Source: Entonaema liquescens
Taxonomy: Eukaryota; Ascomycota; Sordariomycetes; Xylariales; Xylariaceae
DNA: 64,000 bases
Assembly (NCBI GenBank): GCA_902805475.1
Contig: CADCSX010000007.1
Span: forward strand, 2,108,001 to 2,172,000
Reading direction: 5' to 3'
Shown here: positions 9,374 through 22,700 of the stretch, one piece after another
Layout of the letters: each line of letters begins with the position of its first letter
Position numbering within the stretch: the stretch's first letter is position 1
Made by a program: the position numbers and the translations under genes
The notes under the pieces: model-generated
What the model was told of the DNA's origin: nothing
The model's input: only the letters and a program-made list of their open reading frames with translations
The model's database searches: none

Positions 9374-12300
9374 GAACACGCACATAATATTCTTTTACAA
9401 GCGTTGCTTTATAGAATGGTATGTACTAGCCCTTCGTTTCTAGACGTGACTACACACTCAGGGCCATGGCAAGTACATTGGAGGTATCACCACCTGCAAG
9501 GGTTCGCTCTTCACTGCAAGAGTATTGATATTGACGCGTTCTCGGAACGTGGCAAATTTGTCTAATCAGATAGATTTACTAAGTAGAGCGAACAAAACGC
9601 GGAGGACTTGCGTGTTTGCTTTACCTCCTTTGGCCACTTTAGTTGCAGTGTTACATATGTTGGTCTCTAGGGCGAACTTGACACGCAGCATTGAAAGACG
9701 GATTAGATATGAGTAGCCGCCAGCACTTACTGCTATAGGTAGATACACTCTCGAAAGGAGATGTGATATTGAAATCCGTCTTTGGACTAGGCCAATCAGG
9801 CAAAATCAGCCCAAGCAAGTGGTCAATTCCTGCCCGTCTTCTCGTATTTAATCATGATTTGTGTCGTGCTCATGGGATAATGAGGAGCGGAAGACTACCT
9901 AAGGTACGGACTGCAGTGCAACCTCGATCATCGTTGTACACATCGTCGTAGCACTATTGAAAATATAATGCAAGCTTCCGTAGCAACGGATCTCGACTTA
10001 TGCCATGCTACATCATACTTATAAACCGAATATGCAATCAGTACCTCTCGTAATCATATAGCTTGACCATGTACTATCATTATGCGCATTATACGAGATA
10101 TAATACGGGTCTTGCGGAATTGATACCTCCCGGGGAGACAGTAAGTTGGCAAGCGACATAAAGGCTCACTTACCTCCTAGTCAGTTGATGGTATCCTATT
10201 ACGAAATCTAACAACCTGGTTAAAGCGTACCTATATATGTAGTTCATTGCGTTCCGGTTAAGGTTGGTTAGCGTCCATATGATAGCATGGGACGGTTGTG
10301 AGCCGCGACTTTCAGCGAACATGTACAATGCTTGTAGAATATCATTGCAATCAATATCAAGGTGGACACGCGTTAGAATTATCAAAGCACTATTGGACAC
10401 TTTCTGGAGCACCAGCCGTCCAAAGCAAGCACCGGACGAGTGGATGCAAGGCGAGCAGCGGCCAGGTCCAAGCGGTCTGTGTACCGGCAAATATTGCATG
10501 GCACCTCATGTCAGAATCGGAATCGACCTAGTATACAGGACCTAGCGTATATCAAATTTAAGTTCCCAACGGCCGCGCGGTTCGTGCGACGCATGGGGCT
10601 AGACGGCGAGGTTGTAGCACCTAATACAAGTTAATTTGAAGACTTAGGAGATTAGGACTAGTTCGTCTTCACAGCTCGTGCTGGAGTACCCGTGTTAGCC
10701 TATTGACCACAAGTTATATTCTTTCAAGCACACGTTGCCCCGTCCGATAGGAACTGGGAAAGATAGACTAATTCCTCCAGAGAAAGAAAACATGAGACAA
10801 TATGCACGTCCTTATACATTGCCATAGTGTATGTAGGTAGTCTGATTTATTGTACACGTCGACTTATATAACGACTCCGTTGGGCTGAAGAACAAGGGTC
10901 TTGGACCAACCGGAAATATTCAAACATACCCGGGACTTGATGTGCGGCAATCCATGCAGAAACGTGGAGGATAGGTTGTTAAGCTTCGATGCTACCTTAT
11001 CTTGGGGCTTCTTAGGTATGTATTCTAAAACCACCTCCCTTTAATTGTGCTTTGTAGGCTATGTATTAGTAGAAACTAAGGTTGTTAGGTTACTCTCTTT
11101 CGTATCTTATTCATATTTCTAATATCCTTTTAACTACATGTAGCCATTATTTATTTTAAGCGTTAAGAAGCCTTATTTCTTACGAAGAGGTTGGTAAAGA
11201 GCCATGTTTAAGCTCTAAGCTAAAGAATTACCTAGGTCTTAATACCATAATATAGGGACTAGGGATATTGAGTCTTATCAAGCAACGTCTGAAGTAAGTT
11301 GTTATTACTGAGGGAGAGTATGGTTCTTGAGCAAGAGACGATACGAACATGTCGCAAATCCTCTCAATGGTTCCACAAATTGCCATACCTAGATATGTAT
11401 TTGCCCTTCACCTTGCTCATCGGCTCACGGGCCTACATGGTAAATCTTCAAGTTGAAACGTCATAGTAGGGCTTAGCATCACGCAATGCAAAGTGACGAA
11501 CATAGGCATCATACCTAGGTCTATCATACCCAGGGTTCTAGCGGGAGTTGGCTCGACTCAAATGACAAGCGGTACACTACAGGTGGACACCTAGTATAAA
11601 GACTAATATGTAGTCGATAGTTTATAACCCTAAGCGAAATTCCATCTTGGCCGAGAAATGATCATCGTACCAATACATGCCTAGTCTGCATAGGTAAGTA
11701 AAGCTGTTTCTCAATGCAATATTTCCCCCACACAATATTTACCTAGGTAAGTAGGTATATACTCTGTGTGTATCAACTATCGTGAGAAGTCTTAACTCAA
11801 CTCTATCTACACAATAAAATCTCTCATACTCCTCGTGATATCAAGAGATAAGTTGATATAACCTAACAAGATTTAAGAAGTTTTGATTGGCAAATAAGAA
11901 TTAATAATCGAAATGACCTCAGATATGTAGACTTATTGGTTGTTGGCCCGAAGGGTACTCAAAAGCAAGTGGTTTATCTATCTTCTCGTCTGCTATTCGT
12001 CAATGTTCTCCAAGAAGATGACGTTCTTCCGAAGATTTCGAGGCTTTTTTTTTTTTCTTCTTATGAGAGGTTTTTTCTTCTTCTTCTTATTGATGAAAGC
12101 GGAACAAGAAGTTCCAAGATACAATTACGTTCACCGCGTTTCTAATAATACCCTAGTCGCAACCTAGCGAATAGCCTCCTATAGAATATTAGAATTGTCT
12201 GTTTTGGGTATTATCGAATGGGTCAAGTCGCATTCAGTGCTTAATTTGAGATTGGTTAAACGTCGCCCATCCTTGACAAAGATTTGGTCTAGCTTGGAAA

Positions 12301-12987
12301 CTTGGTACCCAAACAGAAGCTGATACAATAGTTCGGCAAAATTGTTATACCTTAACATTTTGCCTTCTTGAGACACGGCTCTTCATATATGCGTTACATG
12401 TTGTATATTACTTAACTAAGGTATGATAGAATTCCGACTTCGTGACTTGGGGATGGTTACGTGCTTAGATGAATTGGATATTTGCATAACTTGGAATAAG
12501 CTCATACGTATTTGCCTTTAAGCATTGAAGTAACAAAGTACCTACCTAAATGTACCATACTGAAGTACCCGTACCTACCCTGGATGTGCACGTAAGGTGC
12601 ACCCGTGCGGACAAGCCGATGCCGACCCTGTTCCCCACACTCCTCCTCTCCTGGTTTCTGGCTCCTTGAACTACACAACCTACACTACCATAAAACCATA
12701 AACCACTTATCACCGTCGCCGTTCGCCATTCCTCGAAATACCGACCCCTACCTACCGTACTGACTTGTATGTATTGTACTTCCATACAATCATAAGATGA
12801 GGTGTGCTTAGCTCATTCTACGTACAGTATGCGTGTTGGCTAGCTTGGTCGCACTTAATTGATTGTTATTATTTTTTTTCTCCTCATACTTCATTTCTTT
12901 TGCCTCTATCATCTCATATAGTACAATTATATAAAAAAAAAATTAAGGCACACATACATATCCACCTAGGTGCCTAGGTATACAACC

Positions 12988-13004
12988 TATATATATATAT
13001 ATAT
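12988..13004. repeat. TA microsatellite
   Basis: Continuous TA dinucleotides in an intergenic region. Confidence 0.85.
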
Positions 13005-13076
13005 TTATACTGTAATACATGCCTTACGTTTAGTAAGACATAGCTTTTGCTTACCTCCTAAGTAGACCGTACCTAT

Positions 13077-13104
13077 ATACATACATACATACATACCTAC
13101 ATAC
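13077..13104. repeat. ATAC microsatellite
   Basis: Seven consecutive ATAC-type tetranucleotides, one carrying a single substitution. Confidence 0.9.
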
Positions 13105-14741
13105 CCGTCCCCATCCCATAACGGGTATATATAAGGTATATATGTTCTATGTCTTCTTCGGCGTTACTCTTCCGGGCGGCTGCTGCATCTACAAAAATTT
13201 TCCCACCCGCCTCCGATATTATATCAAAGCCGGATCTAATAATTCACTGGATGTCTGGGCAGTGATGAAACCTTGCTGATTCAACAACAACCGCCGCCCT
13301 GCAAGGAGTACGTCACCGACCCTCGGTTTTTTTTGCAACGAGCATCACCCCGTCTTTCCAGACCCAGATTCTAACCCCGGACCGCATTCACTAACGCTAG
13401 GTACGTATGCGTTGGGTAGCTACAGAGCCATACCTCATTGACTAGTTTCCCGTGAGAAAGAAGTCTATTACCCACGGTGTTTTTTGTATTCACCTCATCC
13501 CGTCCTCCGCTCTTCTCAACACTGGGTCCTTATCACTGGCCCGTTTTCACGTCACCTGCTCAGTTGACTGCAGCAGCACATATTATTATACCTTGCGTAC
13601 TATTATTATGAAATCTCCCCAGACACTGTTCTAATTGCGGCCCAATCGTAGGGTCTCGACCGTTTCGCCATCACCAATTCTTCATAAAATTCAGCTTTCC
13701 TAGTCAATATCCGAGCCCAGCTCTCAATAGGTAAGTCACTAAGTATGACAGCCTATAACGTACATGAGTATCCATGAAATCACAAGCGTCCCATCGTCGA
13801 TCCATACCTCTACTGCTCCTTCTCCTGGAAATCTATCCATCCCATGTTAATATTGGCAATATAGCGGAGCCCGCTACTGGATTCTCGCCCACCGGATCTC
13901 AGCTTGAGTCAGCCTCTCCTCCCCTTCTTTATACATTTGTTCTCAGCTCCCGCACTCCGTGTCAAGGGTAGCCTTGTCACTGAGCTACAGTTTTGTCTTG
14001 TGCATTACTGTATATTTAAGCCCCAGTCACCGACACAAGAACAAGGGCCGGAGACTATAGTAAAAGCTTGGGTTTACTATATTACACCCGGAGACTAATT
14101 AACACTTAGAAGAACACATCACTCCTCTTGCCGTCTCACCGCTGGGTAATCCAACTCATAGGTGGTCGTCGAGGTTCGCCCGGAACGTTGTTTCACAGTC
14201 ACGTTATTGTTAGGTCGTGGTAGAGTTGTTGACCGGGTTGCAAGGTTCCTTCTTGGGGTGACATATACAGAATCTCTATAAAGTCACTAGAAGGTTTCCG
14301 TTGCATATCGGCAAGTGAAGCGAAACGACTAATACTGCGGGCCGATTCGTCATACTCTAAACGTCGTGTTACGACCCGGCTTCGATAAGCGGTCGTTCTA
14401 GACGGTTGTTGAAAAAGGAACTTCCCAGACAGAACGAGGCGAATTTCTCCTCCATTAAACTTCTTCCCAATCCTCTGGAAGAACCTGGTCCTTGTCTCAG
14501 TCTGCGCTAGCGTCTCCACTGGAAGGCGATCTGCACAGACGCTACCCTGTCAGCCCGTCCTATCTTTCGACGTCTGGATAAAAGTCGTACGCTCATCCGC
14601 CATCGGCTTAAGTCCCCCCTTTCCCGCTTAGATTTCTCGAGCCGGGCATCGCTTAGGACCGTTAATAATATTTGGCGCCTTCCCCTGGACATTGTGCCAC
14701 GAGCCCCTCGTACTCTTCTAGCCTTTCCTAAATCCTTCGCC

Positions 14742-17700
14742 ATGAGCTCCACAACGTCACAGGAAGCACCTACGTCAGGCGTCGTGATGCGGGACCACCT
14801 GCAGCCCCCGGTCGAGCGCGTCGCCGACCAGTTGGAGGTTCCTTCGCTAGACGACCGCACATATCGTGTTATACGTTTACCCAACCAGGTCGAGGCGTTA
14901 CTGGTTCATGATCCCGAAACGGATAAGGCCAGTGCCGCACTAGATGTCAATGTCGGCAACTTCAGCGATGAAGATGATATGCCCGGCATGGCTCATGCCG
15001 TGGAACATGTAGGTCACGTCGGACAAGATCTAATCCGAACCTTAGCTGATAAAATGAACTGTAGCTTTTATTTATGGGTACGAAAAAATACCCGGTAGAG
15101 AACGCATACAACGTATACCTCTCTTCTCATTCGGGAAGCTCGAATGCTTATACCGGAGCCACCTCGACCAATTACTTCTTCGATATTGCCGCGAAGCCGA
15201 GTAATGGCGAAGAGCCCTCCGAGACGAATGTGTCTCCTCTCTACGGTGGATTAGATAGGTTTGCTCAGTTCTTCATTGAGCCGCTGTTCCTACCATCGAC
15301 GCTGGATCGTGAGTTACGTGCTGTCGACTCGGAAAATAAAAAGAATCTCCAGAGCGACCAATGGCGCCTCCACCAACTAGAGAAGTCTCTATCTAACCCC
15401 AAGCATCCTTATTGCCATTTCTCGACAGGCAACTTTGAGGTGCTTAAGACTGAGCCAGAATCTAAAGGTATAGACGTGCGGCAAAAGTTTATCGACTTTC
15501 ATGCAAAACACTATTCGGCCAACAGGATGAAGCTTTGCGTCTTGGGCCGGGAACCACTTGATGTACTCGAGAAATGGGTTGCTGAGTTATTCTCCGGCGT
15601 GCCGAACAAGAATCTCCCACAGAACCGTTGGGAAACCGAAGTGCCGTTCACTAAGGAGCTTCTTTCGAAGCAATGCTTTGCAAAGCCAGTTATGGATTCC
15701 AGAGAGCTAAACCTCTATTTTCCGTTCCTAGACGAGGAGTTTCTTTACGAAACCCAGCCGAGTCGATACATTAGCCATCTGATTGGCCATGAGGGCCCTG
15801 GCAGTATAATGGCGTACCTAAAGTCGAAGGGATGGGCCAACTCACTTAGTGCTGGTGCATATCAAATATGCCCAGGCACACCCGGCATTTTTGACTGTCA
15901 GATCCGGTTAACAAAAGAGGTAAATTGTTTTCACTATTTGGAAGATTGACTGCTAACGCCCTAATGTAGGGTCTAAAACATTATAAAGAGGTCGTTAAGG
16001 TATTCTTCCAGTACGTATCACTTCTCAAGCAAACACCGCCTCAAGAATGGATATTCGAGGAGCAGAAGGGTATGGCGGATGTAGACTTCAAATTTAAGCA
16101 AAAGACACCGGCTAGCCGCTTCACAAGTAGGATTTGTGCAGTGATGCAAAAGCCGTTACCCCGAGAGTGGCTACTGAGCGGCCAGAGCCGCCTACGAAAG
16201 TTCGACCCAGAAGCCATCGTTAAGGGCGTGCAACTGTTGAGACCCGACAATTTTAGGATGACTATTGTGTCCCGGGACTTTCCGGGAGATTGGGACCAGA
16301 AGGAGAAGTGGTACGGGACAGAGTATAAGGCTGAGGACATTCCTGAAGATTTTCTAGCTGAGATCGCCAAGGCCCTGGAGGGTACCCCGGAGGACCGCCT
16401 TCCCGACCTGCATCTTCCGCACAAGAACCAGTTCATCCCGACGAAACTCGAGGTAGAGAAGAAAGAAGTCGAACGGCCGGCTCTAGCGCCTCGCGTGATC
16501 CGAAATGACGAAGTAGCGAGAACATGGTATAAGAAGGACGACACATTCTGGGTCCCGAAGGCGAATTTAATCGTTAGCATTAGGAACCCGATCATATTTG
16601 CCTCAGCGGATAACTCAGTCAAGTCGAAGTTGTTTACGGACCTAGTACGGGATGCGCTTGAAGAATACTCATACGATGCTGAACTTGCTGGGCTGCAGTA
16701 CAATGTCAGTCTCGATTCTCGAGGATTATTCGTCGAGGTATCTGGCTACAACGATAAACTACCTGTATTACTGGAACAGGTTCTCATTACAATGAGAGAC
16801 CTTGAGGTCAAGGATGAACGATTCGAGATCATCAAGGAGAGGTTGACTCGTGGCTACAAGAACTGCGAACTGCAACAACCTTTTACGCAAATCGGTGACT
16901 ACGTCTCATGGCTTACGTCCGAGCACGATTACGTGGTCGAGCAATTAGTTGCCGTGTTGCCCGGAATTACAGCTGAAGACGTAAGACAGTTCTACAAGCA
17001 GATCATGTCACAGCTACACATTGAGGCTTATGTTCACGGAAACGTGTATAAGGAGGATGCGCTCAAGTTGACAGACATGATTGAAAAGATACTTAACCCC
17101 CGAATCTTACCTAAGGAGGAGTGGCGTATAATTCGGTCATTAGATTTCCCTCCAGGGTCAAACTATCTTTTCAAGAAGACTCTCAAGGATCCCGCGAACG
17201 TCAATCACTGCATCGAGTACTATCTCCACATAGGCGATAAAGGGGATCGCATGGTTCGTGCAAAGACGCAACTTCTTGACCAGATCATTCATGAGCCGGC
17301 TTTTGATCAGCTTCGGACCAAGGAACAGCTTGGCTACGTTGTGTTCAGTGGCCTTAGAAGTTCCGCTACCACGTATGGGTTCCGCTTTATAATACAGAGC
17401 GAGCGCACTACCGAGTATTTGGAATCTCGGATCGACTCATTTTTGGCTGCACAGACGAGCTCTCTGGAAAATATGAGCGACGCAGACTTTGAAAGTCACA
17501 AGAGAAGTGTGATAATCAAACGTCTCGAGAAATTGAAGAACTTGGACCAGGAGACCGGCCGTCATTGGACGCACATAAGTAATGAATATTACGATTTTGA
17601 ATCAGGTATGGCTTTATCATTATATTTCACATATGACTACAATTAACTAACAGCATGCACAGCTCAGCGAGATGCGGCTCAAGTTAAGGAACTTACAAAG

Positions 17701-17973
17701 TCAGAAATGATAGAGTTCTACTCGACTTTTATCAAGCCCACATCACCAACGCGCGCAAAATTGGTCGTACAACTCATCGCTCAAGGTGTTAGCCCTAAGG
17801 CGAAGGAGGTTGAGGAGACAACCAACGGAGACACCACTGCATCTTGGTCAAATGGCACAGAGCCAGTCTTAATACGAAGTGTACGGGACTTCAAAGCAGG
17901 GTTATCGGTAACGACAGGAGCTCGACCGGTTAGGGACCTTAGCGACTTTGAGGAGATAGACTCCAAGCTTTGA
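14742..17973 (+). CDS. Insulin-degrading enzyme / Ste23-type M16 metalloprotease
   Basis: Four exons (14742-15008, 15065-15919, 15970-17605, 17663-17973) with introns of 56, 50 and 57 bp give 1022 residues, the usual size of IDE/Ste23. This clan-ME zinc peptidase degrades short peptides in a closed chamber; yeast Ste23 also processes a-factor. The inverted zinc motif HxxEH appears as HAVEH and is split from LLFMGTKKYP exactly by intron 1. The third ligand Glu lies in ELRAVDSENKKN. Further hallmarks are SSHSGSSNAYTGATSTNYFFD, HLIGHEGPGSIMAYLKSKGWA (exosite region), KEQLGYVVFSG and RHWTHISNEYYDFE. The start is the first ATG after an upstream stop-free leader. The protein ends in DSKL, a canonical PTS1, so a peroxisomal pool is predicted; mammalian IDE ends in AKL. 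No frame error is present over 3 kb. Confidence 0.96.
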
Positions 17974-18449
17974 GATAAAGTTTTGCGAGGAAGCGTTTGG
18001 TAGGAATTAGAACGCGAAGTGCTATACCCATCTATTTGCATAGTACATTTACAGCGTATTTGGTTCCGGGCAAGAAAGGCTAGTACGGTGCATTTCAAAG
18101 TGAAACAAAATGGCGTGAGCAAGGTATAGATCATGCGTTTCTTAGAGTTTCTCTAGAAGCCTGAGCATTTCGCGGGATATGTCTTATCGTTGGTCGTTAG
18201 TCTGCGTGCTGCTGGGCCAAAGATAAACTCGAGACCTGGGTATAATTAGAGGTAGACTCAGAAAACTAGAGATGATAGTGGCTCGGATAGAGTAGAATCC
18301 TTAAAATATAACTATAGGTACATGACGCATGATTTCAAAGTGATTCGGTGTACATGTAGATCCAGTACCTAATGTGGTATCCGATGTAAAAACCAAGTGC
18401 TGGCTTTAATGAAAAGACTTGAGAATCTAAAGTTCATGTAAGCCATAAA

Positions 18450-18481
18450 GTGCGGGTATTTACTAGTGCGGGTATTTACTT
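18450..18481. repeat. 16 bp tandem duplication
   Basis: GTGCGGGTATTTACTA/T occurs twice in direct succession with one mismatch at the end. Confidence 0.9.
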
Positions 18482-19296
18482 GTGAAGCTGCATGTAGCCA
18501 CCTGCAGCCTTTAGACGAGAAATAGGGTTATTGTTGTAAGCTTAAAAAAATGTTGTTCAAGGTTGTTTTACTTACTCGTACCTTAGTAAGTTACTTGACT
18601 AAAGACATTGAGCCTAAAAATACCTTGTATTTATGTAGTAATTGGTTTGTTACTTACAAAGCGCTCTTACCTTATAAAGAACCATAATAACCAATGTAAC
18701 CAATGCAGTTGCCAGTTATTACCTAGGTTAGGTATGTAGTTGGTGGTGAGACCGGTAACAATAGTAACTCACTTTTTGTGTCGCACATACCCTTTCCCCT
18801 CCATGCAAGTTCCAAATAGCATACATCATACATTATACATCATACATACGACGCTACCTATACGATCCACACTTGCCCTGGTTTCTTCATTTATTCCAAT
18901 TTTGGTATAATCGTTTTGCGTTTTGCGTTTTGACCCGAACAGCACAGCATACAACATACAGCACATGCTTGGTGTTTGACCATACATATATGGTTTTCCA
19001 AATTCACTTGTCACGATACCGATAACGATAACAGACCTCAATAGTTATTTTAGCTGTTTGAGTCTAGGCATTAACGTGAAAGTGAATGCAACCGGGTTAA
19101 GCAGAGTTTGCCAATCGGAACTAGTGGCAGGTTTAAAGACTTGTACATATGAATTGTGCCCGCTCTGTGCGCTTCTTGTACCCGCTGATAAAGTACCTGC
19201 CTTAGGAGAGTTGTAGTGGTACACACCTAAGTGGCTGCTGCCTTCCATTGGAACATTTTTCTTAAGGCGAACCCCAACATTGGAAAGTTATTTGAT

Positions 19297-19328
19297 GTGC
19301 ATCAGTGCATCAGTGCATCAGTGCATCA
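19297..19328. repeat. Four tandem copies of GTGCATCA
   Basis: Perfect 8 bp tandem array, four units, upstream of the deubiquitinase gene. Confidence 0.92.
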
Positions 19329-19735
19329 GCAGAGCGCCCACAGAGGACTGACCGCTGCAACATTTCAGCACAACGACGCAACATAATTTGCGTGCATCAA
19401 TCCGAGGCAAAGGAATTTCGCCTTTCTTTTATTTCTCTCTCTTCCCTTTTCCGACAAGAAGTAGAAAATTCTGGTGGTTGAGTTTATTGATCTTAAAATA
19501 GACTTAACTAACTAAATCTACTTTCTACCTTCTACACAAAGCTGGGAAACGGACAAAAGAGTACCTAACCTCACAAACTTCGGGACTCTGGGACTTTATG
19601 AACTTTTGATAAGTACCAGTGAATGAGCATTACCTTACTGCATTGCTGCATTACCTTAGTACTGCATTACTGTCAAAAGGTACATTCTTGTCCGGAAACT
19701 TTGATTTTCCTTATTACAGGTGCACCACCCGACCA

Positions 19736-22700
19736 ATGAGCACACACCTTTCGCGTCAAACGAACAATCATTTAGTATCTTGTGTAAGATTTCTCCTACA
19801 CATTCATACGATCTCTTGCTCATAAGCGCAACCTTTCCCCCCCCCATATTACCGCTGATTCTTCCAGAGCTGCTCAAGGCAGCTCGCCGCCAAGACGTCT
19901 TCCTCAAAGAAACGGAAGATTACAAACCACCAATCTACTGCTAAAGACGAGAGCTTCGATAGTAGCAATTCCTCGGATACACCTCTACCATCCTGTGAAA
20001 TAGACGCTGATCCGACTTATTCATTCTACTCCTCCTCCTTCGACAACTTAACCGCCGACCAACGCAGTGCTAACTCTGTCCCGCCGGCATCGAGTCTTCC
20101 CCCTCGATTACAAACCAATACTAGCTCCCTTAGCTACGCTGAATACGCCTCATCCGCCGCGAGCTCTCCCTCCGGTGCCTGCGCTGCGTTAACAATCGAT
20201 AGCGATTGTGGCCCCGACAACCCAGCGCCCGAACTTACGCCCGCCTCTTCTAATTTCTATTCTGGAAGAGGCAGTTCACCATTCACCAAAACTACCTACC
20301 ACCGTGCAGTCATGGGCGGTGCCGCCGAATTTCCAGACAGAGCATCTTCTCCCTTAAAACGACGCGCTTCCAGCATGGAACCTGATATTGCAGATCAAGA
20401 CGCTTCCGAAGACGTGGATATGATCACAGCACCACCGTCCAACGCCGAGGACACACCTAAATCCGAACAACCTAACGGTCACATTACAACTAATGGAGGG
20501 TCTACAGTAAATGGCCAGGCCGATGCAACGGCCGAGGAAACTACTCAAGCGATGGACATATCACCAAGTAGGTCGACTACGCCTAAAGTTAAGCGGCTTA
20601 AGCTAATTTCACAAAATCAAGCACGGCAACCACCGGAATCCATAGAGGCCCATGTGAAGGCTATCAGAGCGTTTGTAGAAGAGCAGAACACGCACCCACT
20701 TACAGAAGGTCAAGAGTGTTTCTTGGTCTCGAAATCATGGTTGGCTAATGTACCGGATGATTTATCGCCGAAACACACCCTCGAGGATTGGACTTCAATA
20801 CCACCGGTAGACAACTCAGACATCATTTTAGAGGTTATAGATGACCCTTGCGTCGGAAGCGGGGTGGTGGATGTGCTAAAGAGAAAGTTCGTCCGGTTAA
20901 AGCCGGGTTACGATTCGGAACAGTTTGAACCTTTCCCCAAAGATGCCTGGGATCTGCTTATGGTGTGGCCTGGATTGAAAGAAGACCAAACTCCCATTCT
21001 CCGTTTGGCACATACTACAACAGACGATGGCAAAAATGTTATGTGGGAGTGGCACCCACCTGTGCTCACGATATATCGACTCTGGTCTGCTATCAGCGAG
21101 TTACCGATTGAGGCATCCATGAAAGCTACGAACCCGCCGCCTTCAAGACTTGCACGTAGTCGCTCAACAAAATATCAGACTTTCTTAAAACAGGCAAAAC
21201 GAGTCGCAGGAATAGATCTGTCGCAAAGAGTTCGAGCTTGGAGCGTTTTACAGCCACCTATTGGCCAAACATCAGGTAACACATTGCCTACCCTTTTTGC
21301 ATTTGAAGATGACACGAAATCTAACGTTACTCAAGCATGGAACCATCTCCTTTTAGACGTTGAATCATTTCTAGCCCTCGAGAGAGGATCGGAAAGAGAG
21401 CTTATTGAAATGGGTGATCGAACAGACCAGGCGAACTACAAATCTATTAAGACGCTAGGCCATTTCAGCATTTCGCAGGACCAGGCCATTGTCTTGGATC
21501 CGCACGAGAGTGGTTCTAACTGGACGTCAACCCTGACATCCGCTCAAGCACGAACGTCGCTACCATCTAGAAATAGCTCTACGAATCTCACTGTCCAGAA
21601 CCGAAACACCAAAAGCGGACGAACCAGTCCAGTATCTCACGGATACCTTACACGCGGTAGGGCAAAGTCTGGTAAAGTCCCCGGATGCGTGGGGTTAGCA
21701 AACCTAGGTAACACATGTTACATGAACGCCGCCCTTCAGTGTGTCAGGAGCGTTGAGGAATTAACCAAGTATTTTCTTTCGGGAGAGTGGGAATCGGAGC
21801 TCAATAAAGAGAATATCCTCTCTCACAATGGCGACGTGGCTGCTGCCTATGCTCACTTGCTAAAAGACATTTATAAGGACTCGACGCCAGGCTCTGTCTC
21901 ACCCCGCCAGTTCAAAACCACCATAGGCCGATATTCTACTGGATTCTCGGGCTATGGTCAGCAAGACTCACAAGAGTTCCTTGGATTTTTACTGGATGGG
22001 TTGCAGGAAGATTTAAGCCGAATCAAAAAGAAGCCTTATATCGAGAAACCGGACTCAACTGATGAAATGGTTAACGACCCCGCCGCAATCAAAGAGATGG
22101 CAGACAAAGTATGGGATATTACTAAGAAGCGTGATGACTCTGTCATAGGCGATCTATTTACTGGATTGTACAAATCAACGCTAGTTTGCCCGGAATGTCG
22201 AAAAGTCAGCATCACATTCGACCCGTTCAATAATCTGACATTACCTCTACCCGTGGAAAATAAATGGAACCATACTGTCAAATTCTTCCCCCTGAATGAC
22301 CGACCAGTCGATATCAGAGTCGAGCTTGACAAGCACGCCAGCATTAAATCTCTTAAGGAATTCCTGTCTGCCAAAACTGGCGTGCCAGTTGAGCGTATAT
22401 TTGGTGCGGAGGAGTGGAAAGGCAAATTCTACAAGTACTATACTGATGTTTCCGCCGCCTCGGAAGAGATTGCACAAAATGACAATCCCTGGTTTTACGA
22501 GCTGGAAGCGAAGCCTACGAACTACGGTGGTAAACCGCAAAAGCAGCAGAAGTATGGGGTAGCGGTTAAATCCTTAGTTGATGAGGAAGAGCACAACGCC
22601 TCAGCTTCATGGAACGATGAGCAAGCCGAGAAACTGCTTGTTCCTGTCTTCCACCGGCGTCCAGCACCGACGAAATCCAGTTTCCAACATAACAAGTGGA

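Larger units (their letters stand above)
9374..14741. other. 5.4 kb intergenic region without recognised genes
   Basis: The short frames here are mutually overlapping and antisense, with no family motif. The region has many TACCTA/CCTAGG palindromes (11232, 11511, 11741, 12963), AT and ATAC microsatellites near 13 kb and T-rich pyrimidine tracts (12030-12090). The stretch 13.4-14.7 kb is probably the promoter and 5' leader of the insulinase gene. Minus-strand frames at 14199-14884 overlap that leader and are not supported. Confidence 0.5.
17974..19735. other. Intergenic with short direct repeats
   Basis: Spacer between the insulinase and deubiquitinase genes, both on the plus strand. It carries a 16 bp tandem duplication at 18450-18481 and four copies of an 8-mer at 19297-19328. 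No gene recognised; the 3' part is probably the leader of the deubiquitinase gene. Confidence 0.5.

Noticed and set aside
14199..14884. Two minus-strand open frames upstream of and overlapping the insulinase start
   Set aside because: They are antisense to the leader and first exon of a clear gene and carry no motif.
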